A DNA stretch of 64,000 bases from an uncultured Planktomarina sp. (GCA_943788425.1 CALSQF010000006.1:310001-374000), one strand, 5' to 3'. Positions 25,235 through 34,606 are shown, numbered from the stretch's first letter. The notes: generated by a model not told the origin, from the letters alone. Program-made: numbers and translations.

Positions 25235-26167
25235 ATGCTGGTTGTTGGGGGAGATAATTTAATTGATCTCATCGAGATATCGCGCGACGATGCTGCGGTC
25301 TCATTCGCGGGTGCCCGTGGCGGCTCTGGTTATAACACGGCCCGCGCGACGGCGCGGCAGGGGCAAGACGTGGGCTTCATTACCCCCATAGCGCAGGATA
25401 ATCTGGGGCATTTTCTGGCGGATAAAATGGTGGCTGATGGGGTGGCGCTGCTCAGCCCGCGATCGGAAAAACCCTCTTCATTGGCGGTGGTAACTTTGGT
25501 CAACGGCCAGCCCAGTTATCAATTTTACCGAGGCGATACGGCTGAACGGCAGGTGGATTTACCCTCGCTCAACGCCCATTTCCCGAAAAACGGCCGCGCT
25601 TTTCACCTGACCTCTTTGTCAATCATCGCTGGGGCGGATGCGGAGGCTTGGGCTGAATTTTTTGTTGTGAAACACAAAGCGGGTATCGTCACCACTTTGG
25701 ATCCCAATGTGCGCTCAATGCTGATTGAGGACCGTGAGTCCTACCTTGCGCGCCTTTGGTATTTGATGTGGCACTCGGATGTCATCAAGCTCAGTGATGA
25801 AGACCTGGAGTGGATTTATCCTGAGTTGTCATTTGAAGCGGCTTGCGAGGCCTTGTTGGCCAAGGCCACAGCTAAGCTGACCATCATCACCAAAGGTGCG
25901 GAGGGCGCCCTTGGATATTGCAATGGTCACCGGGTCATCGTGCCGGCTCATCCGGTGGGGAAATTGATCGATACAGTTGGCGCTGGGGATACCTTCATGG
26001 GAACGGTATTAAGCGGCCTCAACGGTGCAGATCTGCTCACGCAAACCGCCTTGTCAGAGCTGACGCAGGACGGGCTGCAAGATCTGTTGAGCCGGGCTGC
26101 CAAAGCGGCTGCGATCAACTGTGGACGTGAAGGCTGTGATCCGCCCAGCAGCGCGGAATTGCTTTAA
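25235..26167 (+). CDS. PfkB-family sugar kinase, probable fructokinase
   Basis: This 310-residue ribokinase-fold enzyme has the N-terminal substrate-binding motif (GGSGYNTARATARQG) and the C-terminal anion-hole motif DTVGAGDTFMGTVLSG, with its catalytic Asp. It phosphorylates a sugar with ATP; resemblance to bacterial fructokinases is best, but related ketose or deoxy-sugar kinases cannot be excluded. The start at 25235 is supported by AAAGGGG five bases upstream. The gene ends 4 bp into the convergent mipZ gene. Confidence 0.85.
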   Translation: MLVVGGDNLIDLIEISRDDAAVSFAGARGGSGYNTARATARQGQDVGFITPIAQDNLGHFLADKMVADGVALLSPRSEKPSSLAVVTLVNGQPSYQFYRGDTAERQVDLPSLNAHFPKNGRAFHLTSLSIIAGADAEAWAEFFVVKHKAGIVTTLDPNVRSMLIEDRESYLARLWYLMWHSDVIKLSDEDLEWIYPELSFEAACEALLAKATAKLTIITKGAEGALGYCNGHRVIVPAHPVGKLIDTVGAGDTFMGTVLSGLNGADLLTQTALSELTQDGLQDLLSRAAKAAAINCGREGCDPPSSAELL

Positions 26168-26973
26168 AAAGCAACCGACACATTGGGCAGGTTTAGGGCC
26201 TTGACCAATTCGCGCAGCTCTTGCCTTGCGGCGATATTGGATATGCTCAACTGATTGATCCCCACATCCTTGAGATCAAGCAGGGTGAGACCACGGGGAA
26301 ATAATTCGCGAAAGATCACCCTTTCGCCAAATCCGGGCGCCACGCGAAACCCGATTCGCTTGGCGAGGAGCGCGATGGCATCTCCCATTTTTTGTTTGTT
26401 GATCATGTTTTGCGTGCCGAGGCGGTTGCGCACCACGATCCAATCCAAGGGCGCCAACCCGGCCTTGGCGCGCAGTTGCCGCGCGCTCCACACCATTTCG
26501 GAATAGACAGATGGGCCTTTTACCGTGATCCCATCACTCTTAATTTTTGCCAGAAGATCAAAGTCGACGAAGCTGTCATTAAGCGGTGTGATAAGGGTAT
26601 TGGCCATAGCATGGGCCATTTGAGACAGGCGCGTATGACTGCCAGGACAATCAATCACAATGAAATCAGACTGCGGCTCCAACGCTTCGACAGCGGCCGA
26701 AAGCCGGCGGTCCGCCAGATTCTCACCTGGGTTAAGATCGGCTTCGGCAATTTCAGGTAAGTCAATGTAATTGGGCGATTGGAGCGTGATGTCGCTTTGG
26801 GCTGCATAGCGGATACGGTTGGTGACATATTGGCCGAATGTTTTCTGGCGTAAGTCCAAATCCAGACCGCCCACCCGGTGACCCATACGCGCCAAAGCCG
26901 TGGCCAGATGCATGGTTGTGGTCGACTTGCCGGAACCACCCTTTTCGTTGCCCACGACAATAATATGCGCCAT
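26164..26973 (-). CDS. mipZ: Division-site positioning ATPase MipZ
   Basis: This 269-residue ParA-like P-loop ATPase has the deviant Walker A motif NEKGGSGKSTTTMH, Walker A' in GGLDLDLRQKTFGQYV and Walker B in FIVIDCPG. Its length and internal sequences (ANTLITPLNDSFVDFDLLA) match MipZ. In alphaproteobacteria MipZ forms a gradient from the poles through ParB and inhibits FtsZ assembly away from midcell. The start at 26973 (MAHIIVV) has GAGG six bases upstream. It stands alone, converging with the sugar kinase. Confidence 0.92.
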   Translation of the reverse strand: MAHIIVVGNEKGGSGKSTTTMHLATALARMGHRVGGLDLDLRQKTFGQYVTNRIRYAAQSDITLQSPNYIDLPEIAEADLNPGENLADRRLSAAVEALEPQSDFIVIDCPGSHTRLSQMAHAMANTLITPLNDSFVDFDLLAKIKSDGITVKGPSVYSEMVWSARQLRAKAGLAPLDWIVVRNRLGTQNMINKQKMGDAIALLAKRIGFRVAPGFGERVIFRELFPRGLTLLDLKDVGINQLSISNIAARQELRELVKALNLPNVSVAF

Positions 26974-27095
26974 CTCATGCCTCACAAATTTAGTGTATTT
27001 TGCCCCGGATATAGACGCGCAACGCGATCAAGGAAAGCACCTTGCGCAAGACCTCTGCCCCTTTCGATGTTTTTTGATTTATGGACCAAAGCCAA

Positions 27096-27128
27096 CAAAA
27101 AAGACCGGCTCCAAGAAGCCGGCCTTTT
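27096..27128 (-). terminator. Terminator after rpmE
   Basis: On the minus strand GGCCGGCT-TCTTG-GAGCCGGTC forms a near-perfect stem, followed by TTTTTTG, 25 bp after rpmE. The plus side also carries TTTT, so it may be bidirectional. It ends the long ffh-to-rpmE gene set. Confidence 0.85.
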
Positions 27129-27149
27129 GAATTCGTGAAGGGGAATGGC

Positions 27150-27371
27150 TTAGAAGCCCAAACCTTCGTATTTCTTTTTGAACTTTGACACACGGCCGCC
27201 AGTGTCCATCAAGCGCGCGCCGCCACCGGTCCAAGCTGGATGCACGGAGGGGTCGATGTCCAAAGACAGCTGATCGCCATCTGCACCATAGGTGGAGCGC
27301 ATTTGTACGATGTCGCCATTGGTCATTTTGACATTGATGAAGTGATAGTCTGGATGGGTATCTTTTTTCAT
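27150..27371 (-). CDS. rpmE: Ribosomal protein L31
   Basis: This 73-residue protein starts [16 protein letters not shown] and ends KKYEGLGF. It is the cysteine-free form of L31, which lacks the zinc ribbon and is usual in alphaproteobacteria. L31 bridges the 50S and 30S subunits. It lies 11 bp downstream of rplS and is followed by a strong terminator, as the last gene of the transcript. Confidence 0.97.
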   Translation of the reverse strand: MKKDTHPDYHFINVKMTNGDIVQMRSTYGADGDQLSLDIDPSVHPAWTGGGARLMDTGGRVSKFKKKYEGLGF

Positions 27372-27382
27372 GGTCCCGCTCC

Positions 27383-27754
27383 TTAAGACTTGGGTTTATA
27401 GTTGGTTTGCTCTGCGATACGTGCGGATTTACCACGACGATCCCGGAGGTAATACAGCTTGGCGCGACGTACGCGACCACGGCGAACAATGGTGATGCTG
27501 TCGATGTTTGTGGAATGCAGAGGGAACACACGTTCCACGCCTTCACCAAACGAAATCTTACGAACAGTGAACGATCCTGCGATGCCGACGCCATTGTTGC
27601 GTGCGATACATACGCCTTCGTAGTTCTGAACCCGGCTTCTGGTGCCCTCGGTTACTTTAAAACCAACACGCACGGTGTCACCGGCTTTGAAATCGGGAAT
27701 GTCTTTCCCGAGGGCGGCAATTTGTTCCGCCTCTAACTGTGCAATCAGATTCAT
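27383..27754 (-). CDS. rplS: Ribosomal protein L19
   Basis: This 123-residue protein has the L19 signatures [25 protein letters not shown] (part shown) and [15 protein letters not shown] near the C-terminus. It sits at the 30S-50S interface. The start at 27754 is fixed by AAGGAG six bases upstream; the frame stays open far upstream without meaning. A small hairpin lies in its leader at 27775-27789. It follows trmD after 290 bp and leads to rpmE. Confidence 0.97.
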   Translation of the reverse strand: MNLIAQLEAEQIAALGKDIPDFKAGDTVRVGFKVTEGTRSRVQNYEGVCIARNNGVGIAGSFTVRKISFGEGVERVFPLHSTNIDSITIVRRGRVRRAKLYYLRDRRGKSARIAEQTNYKPKS

Positions 27755-28044
27755 CTGACGCTCCTTTGGTTGCTCGTGGTTGTTCCACGAAGTTTGATAC
27801 CACCTCAGAGCTCTCAGTCTTCTTCCGGGTCCACCGCAGTGCCCGCTAGAGATCAGGTCGTCGTTGCTTGTTGCTGTACGAATGGGTTTGTTGATCCGCA
27901 GGCCCCGAAGAAAGGGTGCACGTATAATCGAAAACGCAATAGCACAGCCGCCCGAATCCATCTCTGGACCAGACCTGCGCCGTATATTTCGAGACTGCGG
28001 GCAAAGCAAGAGGATAGATTGGGACTGTGGCGCTCAAGCGCGCC
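27755..28044 (-). promoter_or_regulatory. rplS leader/intergenic region with hairpin
   Basis: The 290 bp between trmD and rplS contain no gene that I can support. Close to rplS, CGTGG (27775-27779) and CCACG (27785-27789) form a 5 bp hairpin about 8 bases before the L19 ribosome binding site. It could influence L19 translation. The gap suggests that rplS-rpmE may also have its own promoter here; none was clearly seen. Confidence 0.3.
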
Positions 28045-28827
28045 TTATTTCCGATATTTTTCCCAAAGATCTGGCCGGCGGTCTTGGGTGAGGGCTTCGG
28101 ATTGTTCGGCCTGCCATTGTGCCACCTTGCCATGATCACCAGACAGCAACACAGGCGGAATTTCACGTCCCTCCCAAACGGGCGGGCGGGTGTATTGCGG
28201 GTGTTCCAACAGGCCGTTGGAAAAGCTCTCTTGCTCTGTGCTGGCCTGGTTGCCCAACACGCCCGGAATGAGGCGGACAGCGGCGTCGAGCATCACCTGT
28301 GCCGCCAACTCGCCACCGGAGAGCACATAGTCCCCAATGCTGATTTCTTCGATTTTGAAGTGATCAATCACCCTTTGATCTATCCCTTCAAACCGGCCAC
28401 ATAGGACCACAGCGCCCGGCCCATCGGCCAGAGCTTGCGCGCGCGCTTGGGTCAAGGGACGGCCACGGGGCGACATGTAGATGATTGGGCAGGGCGGGCG
28501 ACGCAGCAATATATCCGACAAGGCGCGACCCAATACATCGGCACGCATGACCATACCTGCGCCCCCGCCGGCTGGGGTGTCATCAACATTGCGATGCTTG
28601 CCCTCGCCATAGGGGCGCAGATCATGGGTGTGCAATTGCCACTTGTCTTCTTTCAGACCCTTCCCGGTGAGGGAGGCGCCCAGAACGCCAGGGAATAGAT
28701 CAGGAAAAAGTGTGATCACATCCGCACGCCAGACACCGGCCAAATCTGGCGTTTCGCCGTCCAGGGTCCGGGGTTTGAGCGTTGCACGGATCGACTTGCG
28801 CCCATGAGATTTGCTGGGCGCGGTCAT
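28045..28827 (-). CDS. trmD: tRNA (guanine-N1-)-methyltransferase
   Basis: This 260-residue SPOUT methyltransferase has the TrmD motifs [26 protein letters not shown], the knot-forming [14 protein letters not shown], and [12 protein letters not shown]. It places m1G at position 37 of tRNAs with a G36, preventing frameshifting. There is a 25-35 residue N-terminal extension, common in Rhodobacteraceae. It overlaps rimM by 4 bp. Confidence 0.97.
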   Translation of the reverse strand: MTAPSKSHGRKSIRATLKPRTLDGETPDLAGVWRADVITLFPDLFPGVLGASLTGKGLKEDKWQLHTHDLRPYGEGKHRNVDDTPAGGGAGMVMRADVLGRALSDILLRRPPCPIIYMSPRGRPLTQARAQALADGPGAVVLCGRFEGIDQRVIDHFKIEEISIGDYVLSGGELAAQVMLDAAVRLIPGVLGNQASTEQESFSNGLLEHPQYTRPPVWEGREIPPVLLSGDHGKVAQWQAEQSEALTQDRRPDLWEKYRK

Positions 28828-29327
28828 AGCAGCCCTTCAGGCGGGTCAATAACAATTCGCCGCGCCGCCAGATCTACAGTGGGCACAATCGCCTTGGTAA
28901 AGGGGATTAAGGCCGTATCTGACGCACCGGGAACTGTCACCTCAAGCAAATCATCGGCGCCGTGGTTCATCACGGATTTCACATGACCAATTTCAACCCC
29001 ACCGGTGTCGCAGACCTGCAGGCCGATCAAATCTGAATAATAATATTCATCATCTGGCAAAGCCGGCAAATCTTCGCGGCGGGCGAACAGCTGTGTGCTG
29101 CGCAGCATATCGGCTTGTTCTTTGGTCTCCACCCCAATGATCCGGGCTGAAAACCCGTTTTTGATTTGGCCGACCAACGACAGCTCAAAGCTGCGAGTCC
29201 CGGATTCATCGAGTAAAGGTGCGTAGTTTTCAATATCGCTTGGAGTGGCGCAATAGCTTTTCACTCGCAATTCGCCGCGCACTCCATAAGCACCTGCAAT
29301 CATGCCAACACAGATCAAAGCTGTCAT
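28824..29327 (-). CDS. rimM: Ribosome maturation factor RimM
   Basis: This 167-residue protein begins [23 protein letters not shown], typical of the RimM N-terminal barrel. The PRC-barrel half includes [29 protein letters not shown] and [11 protein letters not shown]. RimM assists assembly of the 30S head around S19. The start at 29327 is chosen because the family begins there and the ATG overlaps the stop of the small gene upstream (ATGA). The stop overlaps trmD. Confidence 0.95.
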   Translation of the reverse strand: MTALICVGMIAGAYGVRGELRVKSYCATPSDIENYAPLLDESGTRSFELSLVGQIKNGFSARIIGVETKEQADMLRSTQLFARREDLPALPDDEYYYSDLIGLQVCDTGGVEIGHVKSVMNHGADDLLEVTVPGASDTALIPFTKAIVPTVDLAARRIVIDPPEGLL

Positions 29328-29470
29328 TGGGTCACTCCTAAACAATAGCCGTTTTTCATTTTGCCACCATCCTCGATACACATCTCACTGGCTTGATGGC
29401 GGGCGTAAAAATACCCAACCAAAAAGCATGTTCCGATCAGCATCAAAGAGCGAATAGGGCGCAACAACAT
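29324..29470 (-). CDS. Small membrane protein, 48 residues, between rpsP and rimM
   Basis: A short frame not usually listed by length cut-offs. It has an ATG at 29470 with AAGGG six bases upstream, and its stop TGA overlaps the rimM ATG. The protein has a basic start ([10 protein letters not shown]), one hydrophobic segment ([13 protein letters not shown]) and a C-terminal tail with two cysteines and a Gly pair (MCIEDGGK...GYCLG). This is a single-pass protein whose tail could form a disulfide in the periplasm. The good ribosome binding site and coupling to rimM argue for a real gene. Small proteins with a similar Cys-x-x-x-Gly-Gly...Cys tail occur at this locus in relatives, as far as I recall. 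Function unknown. Confidence 0.7.
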   Translation of the reverse strand: MLLRPIRSLMLIGTCFLVGYFYARHQASEMCIEDGGKMKNGYCLGVTQ

Positions 29471-29501
29471 GCTTTACCCTTAATGCGAAACCTTAAAATG
29501 G

Positions 29502-29526
29502 AAAACCCCGCCAAAGAGGCGGGGTT
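29502..29526 (-). terminator. Hairpin between rpsP and the small membrane protein gene
   Basis: AACCCCGCC and GGCGGGGTT form a perfect 9 bp stem with a 5-base loop, followed on the minus strand by TTTTCC. It is either a partial terminator that reduces expression of the small gene-rimM-trmD part compared with rpsP, or an mRNA-stabilising stem at the rpsP 3' end. Confidence 0.7.
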
Positions 29527-29564
29527 AATTATTTTTCAAAGCGTAGGTGGTGCTGCGTGGAAGA

Positions 29565-29951
29565 TTATTCTTCCGCTTCAGCTTCTTCTGCTGGGGCCTC
29601 TTCTTCCACTGGAGCGGCTGCCTTCGCAGCTTTTTCTTCAGCGCGCTCAATGGCTTTTTTGCCGGGCTTGGCTTTGATTGGGTTGTTACGTGTTTTTGCC
29701 GGGATCACGCCAGCAGCTTCCAGCATACGAGATACACGGTCTGTTGGCTGTGCGCCTTGACCGATCCAGTGCTGAATGCGCTCAAGGTCTAACTTGACGC
29801 GCTCTTCGCTGTCCTTCGGCAAAAGTGGGTTATATGTGCCCAGTTTTTCGATAAAGCGACCATCGCGCGGCATGCGCGCGTCAGCTGCGACAACACGGTA
29901 AAAAGGGCGTTTTTTGGACCCACCACGGGCCAAACGGATTTTCATAGCCAT
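29565..29951 (-). CDS. rpsP: Ribosomal protein S16
   Basis: This 128-residue protein starts [20 protein letters not shown], the S16 signature, and continues with [13 protein letters not shown] and [21 protein letters not shown] long Ala/Glu/Lys-rich C-terminal tail (residues about 100-128) is typical of alphaproteobacterial S16. The start at 29951 has AAGGAG seven bases upstream. It is followed by a hairpin and then by the small gene and rimM. Confidence 0.97.
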   Translation of the reverse strand: MAMKIRLARGGSKKRPFYRVVAADARMPRDGRFIEKLGTYNPLLPKDSEERVKLDLERIQHWIGQGAQPTDRVSRMLEAAGVIPAKTRNNPIKAKPGKKAIERAEEKAAKAAAPVEEEAPAEEAEAEE

Positions 29952-29996
29952 TGTTAATCTCCTTGAAAATGGCAAATAGGCAGCAGATATTGCGGT

Positions 29997-30293
29997 CTAT
30001 TCTTGATAAGTTTTGTGGTTCTGGATGACTTCTTGAACAATAAAGCTCAAAAATTTCTTGGCGAATTCGGGGTCGAGATCAGCGCGCTGCGCAAGATCTT
30101 GCAGACGGGTAATTTGTTGTGCCTCGCGGGCGGGATCCGATGGTGGTAGAGCATGTTGGGCTTTGAGCTGCCCTACGGCCTGGGTGTGAGCAAAACGCTC
30201 GCCCAGCGTGTAAACCAAGATTGCATCCAGACGATCAATGCTTTCGCGATGTGATCTCAGAAGTTCTGCGGCGCGTGTTGCATCATCTGTCAT
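29997..30293 (-). CDS. Chorismate mutase, AroQ type
   Basis: This 98-residue all-helical protein has the AroQ pattern: HRESIDRLDAILVYTLGER at the start of helix 1 (with the catalytic-type Arg), then VGQLKAQH with its Lys, and IVQEVIQNHK near the end. It rearranges chorismate to prephenate for Phe and Tyr synthesis. The short monofunctional form between ffh and rpsP is a familiar Rhodobacteraceae arrangement. It is 31 bp from ffh and in the same direction. Confidence 0.88.
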   Translation of the reverse strand: MTDDATRAAELLRSHRESIDRLDAILVYTLGERFAHTQAVGQLKAQHALPPSDPAREAQQITRLQDLAQRADLDPEFAKKFLSFIVQEVIQNHKTYQE

Positions 30294-30324
30294 AACAGGC
30301 CTCCGGGTGTTCTATTAGAACGGT

Positions 30325-31821
30325 TCATTTCTTCTTGCCCAATCCGCTTAGGCCACCTGGCAAACCGCCGCCCAATCCGCCCATCCCTTTGGGCAGGCTC
30401 ATGCCTTTGGGCAAGCCGCCCATAGCGCCACTCGTGATTTGCTCTTGCGCTGCGGCCAGCTCTGCTTGACTTGGGGCGCCTTGGCCGCCGAGCATACCCT
30501 TGAGGGCGCCTAAACCGCCTTTTTTACCAATCTTCTTCATCATATCTGACATCTGCCGATGCTGTTTGAGCAATTTATTGAGATCACTCACTTCAAGCCC
30601 AGCCCCAGCTGCAATCCGCTTTTTACGGCTGGCCTGGAGCAAAGCGGGATTGGCACGCTCTTTTTTTGTCATGGAATTGATCAAGGCAATTTGGCGTTTC
30701 AACAGGCCGTCATCGAGGCCGGCTTGATCAATCTTGCCCTTCATTTTTGCCATGCCGGGCATCATGCCCATCAGTCCTTGCATACCACCCATTTTTTGCA
30801 TCTGCTCGAGCTGGCTGCGCAGATCGTTCATATTAAACATGCCTTTTTGAAGGCGCCGCATCATCCGTTCGGCTTGTTCGGCTTCTAGCGTTTCTTGCGC
30901 CTTCTCAACCAAAGCGACAATATCGCCCATTCCTAGAATGCGTCCAGCTATGCGTTCGGGCTCGAAAGTCTCCAACGCATCCATTTTTTCGCCGGAGCCG
31001 ACAAATTTGATCGGTTTGCCGGTGACCGCACGCATTGATAGCGCCGCACCACCGCGACCGTCCCCATCCATACGGGTGAGAACCACGCCGGAGATTCCGA
31101 TTTTGCCGTCAAATTCTTCGGCCACTTCCACGGCCACTTGACCCGTTAAACCATCGACGACGAGCAGGGTTTCGCGCGGCTCGACCGCATTGCTCACATC
31201 CTGAACTTCCTGCATAAGCGTTTCGTCAATTTGCAGACGTCCGGCGGTATCGAGCATATAGACGTCATAACCGCCCAATGTGGCCTGCTGCTTGGCACGT
31301 TTGGCAATTTGGACAGCGCTTTCACCAGCGACGATCGGCAGGGTATCAACACCCACTTGTGCACCCAAGATTGCGAGCTGTTCCATCGCGGCGGGACGGT
31401 AGATGTCCAATGAGGCCATCAGAACCTTTTTACCCTCACGACCCACCAAACGCTTGGCCAGTTTCCCGGTGGTTGTGGTTTTTCCCGAGCCTTGCAAACC
31501 GACCATCAAAATCGCGGCAGGTGGGTTGTCGATTTTCAAATCGCCCGGTTCGCCTTCACCGCGCAGGGTGTCGATCAGAGCGTCATGGACGATCTTGACC
31601 ACTTGCTGGCCTGGTGTGACCGATTTTGTGACAGCCGAGCCGGTGGCTTTACTTTGAACTTTCTTAATGAACTCACGGGCAACGGGTAGGCTGACATCTG
31701 CTTCCAAGAGCGCAACGCGCACCTCTCGCAGCGCTGTTTTCACATCCTCTTCTGACAGCGCACCTTGCTTGGTTAGCCGGTCAAATACACCCCCAAGGCG
31801 TTCGGATAGATTTTCAAACAT
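30325..31821 (-). CDS. ffh: Signal recognition particle protein Ffh
   Basis: This 498-residue SRP GTPase consists of an N domain (MFENLSERLGGVFDRLTKQ), a G domain with P-loop GLQGSGKTTTTGKLA, DTAGRLQIDE and TRMDGDGRGG, and a methionine-rich M domain (QMQKMGGMQGLMGMMPGM). The Gly/Met/Lys-rich tail ends in GLGKKK. It delivers membrane proteins to FtsY and SecYEG. The start at 31821 has AGGGG upstream and matches the family. It is first in the long leftward gene set running to rpmE. Confidence 0.97.
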   Translation of the reverse strand: MFENLSERLGGVFDRLTKQGALSEEDVKTALREVRVALLEADVSLPVAREFIKKVQSKATGSAVTKSVTPGQQVVKIVHDALIDTLRGEGEPGDLKIDNPPAAILMVGLQGSGKTTTTGKLAKRLVGREGKKVLMASLDIYRPAAMEQLAILGAQVGVDTLPIVAGESAVQIAKRAKQQATLGGYDVYMLDTAGRLQIDETLMQEVQDVSNAVEPRETLLVVDGLTGQVAVEVAEEFDGKIGISGVVLTRMDGDGRGGAALSMRAVTGKPIKFVGSGEKMDALETFEPERIAGRILGMGDIVALVEKAQETLEAEQAERMMRRLQKGMFNMNDLRSQLEQMQKMGGMQGLMGMMPGMAKMKGKIDQAGLDDGLLKRQIALINSMTKKERANPALLQASRKKRIAAGAGLEVSDLNKLLKQHRQMSDMMKKIGKKGGLGALKGMLGGQGAPSQAELAAAQEQITSGAMGGLPKGMSLPKGMGGLGGGLPGGLSGLGKKK

Positions 31822-32138
31822 CGGTCTGCCCCTTTCGCTCCGCACACGATCCTGCAAAGGGGCAGGTCGCGAGAATTTCCAAAGTCCCAAACCAAAAAGC
31901 ACCCGTGGGCGCAACGCGCTGACGGATGGCGATCCTGGCAAAAGCCTGAGGACCGGAAGACGATGACTTCCGGAATTTGCTGCCGTTTACACGTCTTTTG
32001 CGTCCAGAGTCAAGCGCGGCATACGCCTGGCTCTGAGTGGCGCTAGAGAAAAAAATTGCCAAAGCAGAGGTCTGTCATTACTGACACGGGGGCAGCTCGG
32101 CGATTTTGTGCCTTGGGCGACATGAGGGCAAGGGCGTT
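31822..32138. promoter_or_regulatory. Divergent ffh / glcD-like intergenic region
   Basis: These 317 bp hold no supported gene. On the minus strand TTGACT (plus coordinates 32008-32013) and TGTAAA (31986-31991), 16 bp apart, form a plausible vegetative promoter for ffh about 165 bp upstream of its start. No clear promoter for the rightward gene was seen. Confidence 0.35.
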
Positions 32139-33566
32139 ATGTTAAATCCAGTGACGGCAGAGTTTATAAGCCAACTGCAACGCCTCCTGCCTGCCGCCGC
32201 CTTTCCCGAGCTTGGTGATAAATATTTGACCGAGCCGCGTGGACAATATCGGGGCTCTGCTGGGCTATTGGTGGCACCGGACAGCACCGCTCAAGTGGCG
32301 CAGGTTATCACAGTGGCGGCGGCGGCTCGGATCAGCGTTGTGCCTTACGGTGGTGGCACTGGTCTTGTCGGAGGGCAAATCCTGCCAGAATCCACGACCG
32401 GTGCCCCAGCCCCGCTGATCCTGAGTCTTGGGCGGATGCGTCGGATTCGAGCCTGTTACCCTGCGGAGAATGTTCTGGTGGCTGAGGCCGGTGTGGTGCT
32501 TGCAGAGGTTCAGCAGAGCGCGGCGGATGTGGATCGACTATTTCCGTTATCGCTGGCCTCTGAAGGCACGGCGCAGATCGGCGGGTTGCTCGCCACCAAT
32601 GCAGGTGGGATCAATGTACTGCGCTATGGCATGGCGCGCGACCAAGTCCTAGGGGTTGAAGCGGTGATGGCCGATGGCCGAATTTTCAACGGTCTTCAAC
32701 GACTGCGCAAAGATAACACCGGCTATGATTTGCGGCACTTGCTTATCGGATCAGAGGGCACCTTAGGCATTATCACCGCAGCGAGTCTCAAGCTGGCGCC
32801 CCGGCCACAATCTGAGGGTACGGCGCTTTTGACCGTAGACAGTCCGAGTGCGGCGCTGAAACTGTTGGGGCGTGCTAAGGGCTTATTGGGTGAAAGCATC
32901 TCGGCGTTTGAGTTGATTTCTGGACAGGGCTTGCGCTTTTTGACCGAGACCCATCCGCAGATGCGTCAGCCATGGTCCTCGCCGCCCAATTGGTCGGTTC
33001 TGCTGCATCTTGGTGTGTCGCATGGCACAGGGGCGGAACAGGCCATTGAAACCCTCTTCGATCAGGCTTCAGACATAATCCTTGATGGGGTGATCGCCCA
33101 ATCTGCACAGCAAGCGCAGGATTTGTGGAGCTTGCGGGAGACTATCCCTCTTGCCAACCGCGCAATTGGCGCAATTTGTTCGTCGGACATTTCTTTGCCA
33201 TTGTCAGAAATTGCTGGTTTTATCGAAAAGATGCCTCATGCTCTGGCCCGTTTTGGCGACATCCGAATCAATTGTTTTGGGCATCTCGGAGATGGGAACC
33301 TCCACTACAATCTGTTTCCTGCTGAGGGTGCGCCCGCTTCAAACTACCGCGATATGCGGGCAGATTTGCAGGCAGAGGTGCATCGCCTGACACATGAATT
33401 AGGGGGATCTGTTTCTGCGGAGCATGGCGTTGGGCGGCTCAAGGTGGCGGATATTGCGCGTTTTGGTGATCCTGTGAAATTGCAACTTATGCGCCAGATT
33501 AAAGACACGTTGGATCCTCAAGGCATTATGAACCCCGGGGCCGTTTTGCCGCTAAGGGCAGCCTAG
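32139..33566 (+). CDS. FAD-linked D-2-hydroxyacid dehydrogenase (GlcD/D-2-hydroxyglutarate dehydrogenase type)
   Basis: This 475-residue protein has a PCMH-type FAD-binding domain (VVPYGGGTGLVGGQ, ASEGTAQIGGLLATNAGG, LIGSEGTLGIIT). Its C-terminal FAD-oxidase domain carries the metal-site motif CFGHLGDGNLHYN and SVSAEHGVGRLK. Members oxidise D-2-hydroxyglutarate, D-lactate or glycolate and pass electrons to a quinone, cytochrome or ETF. No GlcE or GlcF is adjacent, so a stand-alone D-2-hydroxyglutarate or D-lactate dehydrogenase is more likely than glycolate oxidase. Start at 32139 has AAGGGC upstream. Confidence 0.87.
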   Translation: MLNPVTAEFISQLQRLLPAAAFPELGDKYLTEPRGQYRGSAGLLVAPDSTAQVAQVITVAAAARISVVPYGGGTGLVGGQILPESTTGAPAPLILSLGRMRRIRACYPAENVLVAEAGVVLAEVQQSAADVDRLFPLSLASEGTAQIGGLLATNAGGINVLRYGMARDQVLGVEAVMADGRIFNGLQRLRKDNTGYDLRHLLIGSEGTLGIITAASLKLAPRPQSEGTALLTVDSPSAALKLLGRAKGLLGESISAFELISGQGLRFLTETHPQMRQPWSSPPNWSVLLHLGVSHGTGAEQAIETLFDQASDIILDGVIAQSAQQAQDLWSLRETIPLANRAIGAICSSDISLPLSEIAGFIEKMPHALARFGDIRINCFGHLGDGNLHYNLFPAEGAPASNYRDMRADLQAEVHRLTHELGGSVSAEHGVGRLKVADIARFGDPVKLQLMRQIKDTLDPQGIMNPGAVLPLRAA

Positions 33567-33830
33567 CTGCGCGCTGGGCATATCGACCAGACCAGGCATG
33601 CCATAGGAGTTATATGTGAGCCTCGGCTCGGCGAATGAAATATGTCCTGTACAAAAAATACAGCTGAGGACAGCCCAAAATTATCTTATTAAATAAATCC
33701 TAAACAATATCTTAGATTAACTTAAAAATGCGGAGCTTGTAAACTGTGGATCAGGAAAATGGAGCATCAAGAAAATAGATATTTTTGCTGGGCAATTTAC
33801 CTGTAGGTGCGAAAGAGCTATGGGCGGGTC

Positions 33831-34475
33831 ATGACAGCCTATACCCCTCCGATGGACCCTTTGGATGTGATCCATCTGGATCATGAGCTCTTGCTGGTTA
33901 ACAAACCCTCGGGTCTTTTGTCTGTGCCCGGGCGTGGACCACTCTTGGCCGATTGTTTGATGTCCCGCATTCAGGCCGACTACCCCACAGCGCTTTTGGT
34001 GCATCGGTTGGATAGAGACACCTCTGGCGTCATGGTCTTTGCTTTGTCACCCCATGCACAGCGTCATTTGGGGCTGCAATTTGAAAAACGCCAGACGCAA
34101 AAGACTTATGTGGCGCGGGTTTGGGGGCAAATGGCGGCACAAAACGGCACGGTTGATTTGCCGATCATAGTTGATTGGCCGAACCGGCCGCGGCAGATGA
34201 TTTGCCATAAGACTGGTCGCGCGGCACAGACCGATTGGCAGGTGATTAAAAGGGGCGCTCAAGAAACGCGCATCAAGTTAAGTCCCAAAACGGGTCGCTC
34301 GCATCAACTTAGGGTGCATATGCTGGCGCTTGGGCATCCGATTTTGGGCGATCCGTTTTATGGCACGCCGGAAAGCCAAGCGGCCCCGCGCCTGATGCTA
34401 CATTCCCACCGCTTGCGTTTACGTCATCCAGATGGTGGAGAACTGATGGATTTCCGCGCAAAAATACCGTTCTAA
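33831..34475 (+). CDS. RluA-family RNA pseudouridine synthase
   Basis: This 214-residue protein has the RluA catalytic motif HRLDRDTSGVMVF (Asp nucleophile), the preceding NKPSGLLSVPGRG and the C-terminal RSHQLRVHMLALGHPILGD. It lacks an S4 domain, like RluA and TruC. It converts specific uridines in rRNA or tRNA to pseudouridine; the target cannot be told from sequence. The start at 33831 is a moderate choice; the frame extends 8 codons upstream to another ATG at 33807. No gene lies in the 264 bp before it. Confidence 0.88.
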   Translation: MTAYTPPMDPLDVIHLDHELLLVNKPSGLLSVPGRGPLLADCLMSRIQADYPTALLVHRLDRDTSGVMVFALSPHAQRHLGLQFEKRQTQKTYVARVWGQMAAQNGTVDLPIIVDWPNRPRQMICHKTGRAAQTDWQVIKRGAQETRIKLSPKTGRSHQLRVHMLALGHPILGDPFYGTPESQAAPRLMLHSHRLRLRHPDGGELMDFRAKIPF

Positions 34476-34530
34476 AATACCGGCCGTACCTGCTCAGTGA
34501 CGATGAATGGTGCAATCGGCATGATAAGTG

Positions 34531-34590
34531 CCCATCAAAATCCCGATCCGTGCGCTTATCGCTTGTCCACAGTGCGGAAATTTTGATGGG
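34531..34590. repeat. Long inverted repeat between rluA-like and aldehyde dehydrogenase genes
   Basis: CCCATCAAAAT (34531-34541) and ATTTTGATGGG (34580-34590) are perfect 11 bp arms separated by 38 bp, which themselves contain TCCG/CGGA complementarity. There is no T tract on either side, so it is not a standard terminator despite lying between convergent genes. It may be a palindromic interspersed element or an RNA stem at the 3' ends of both transcripts. Confidence 0.6.
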
Positions 34591-34606
34591 GCTTTAGGTG
34601 TATGAC

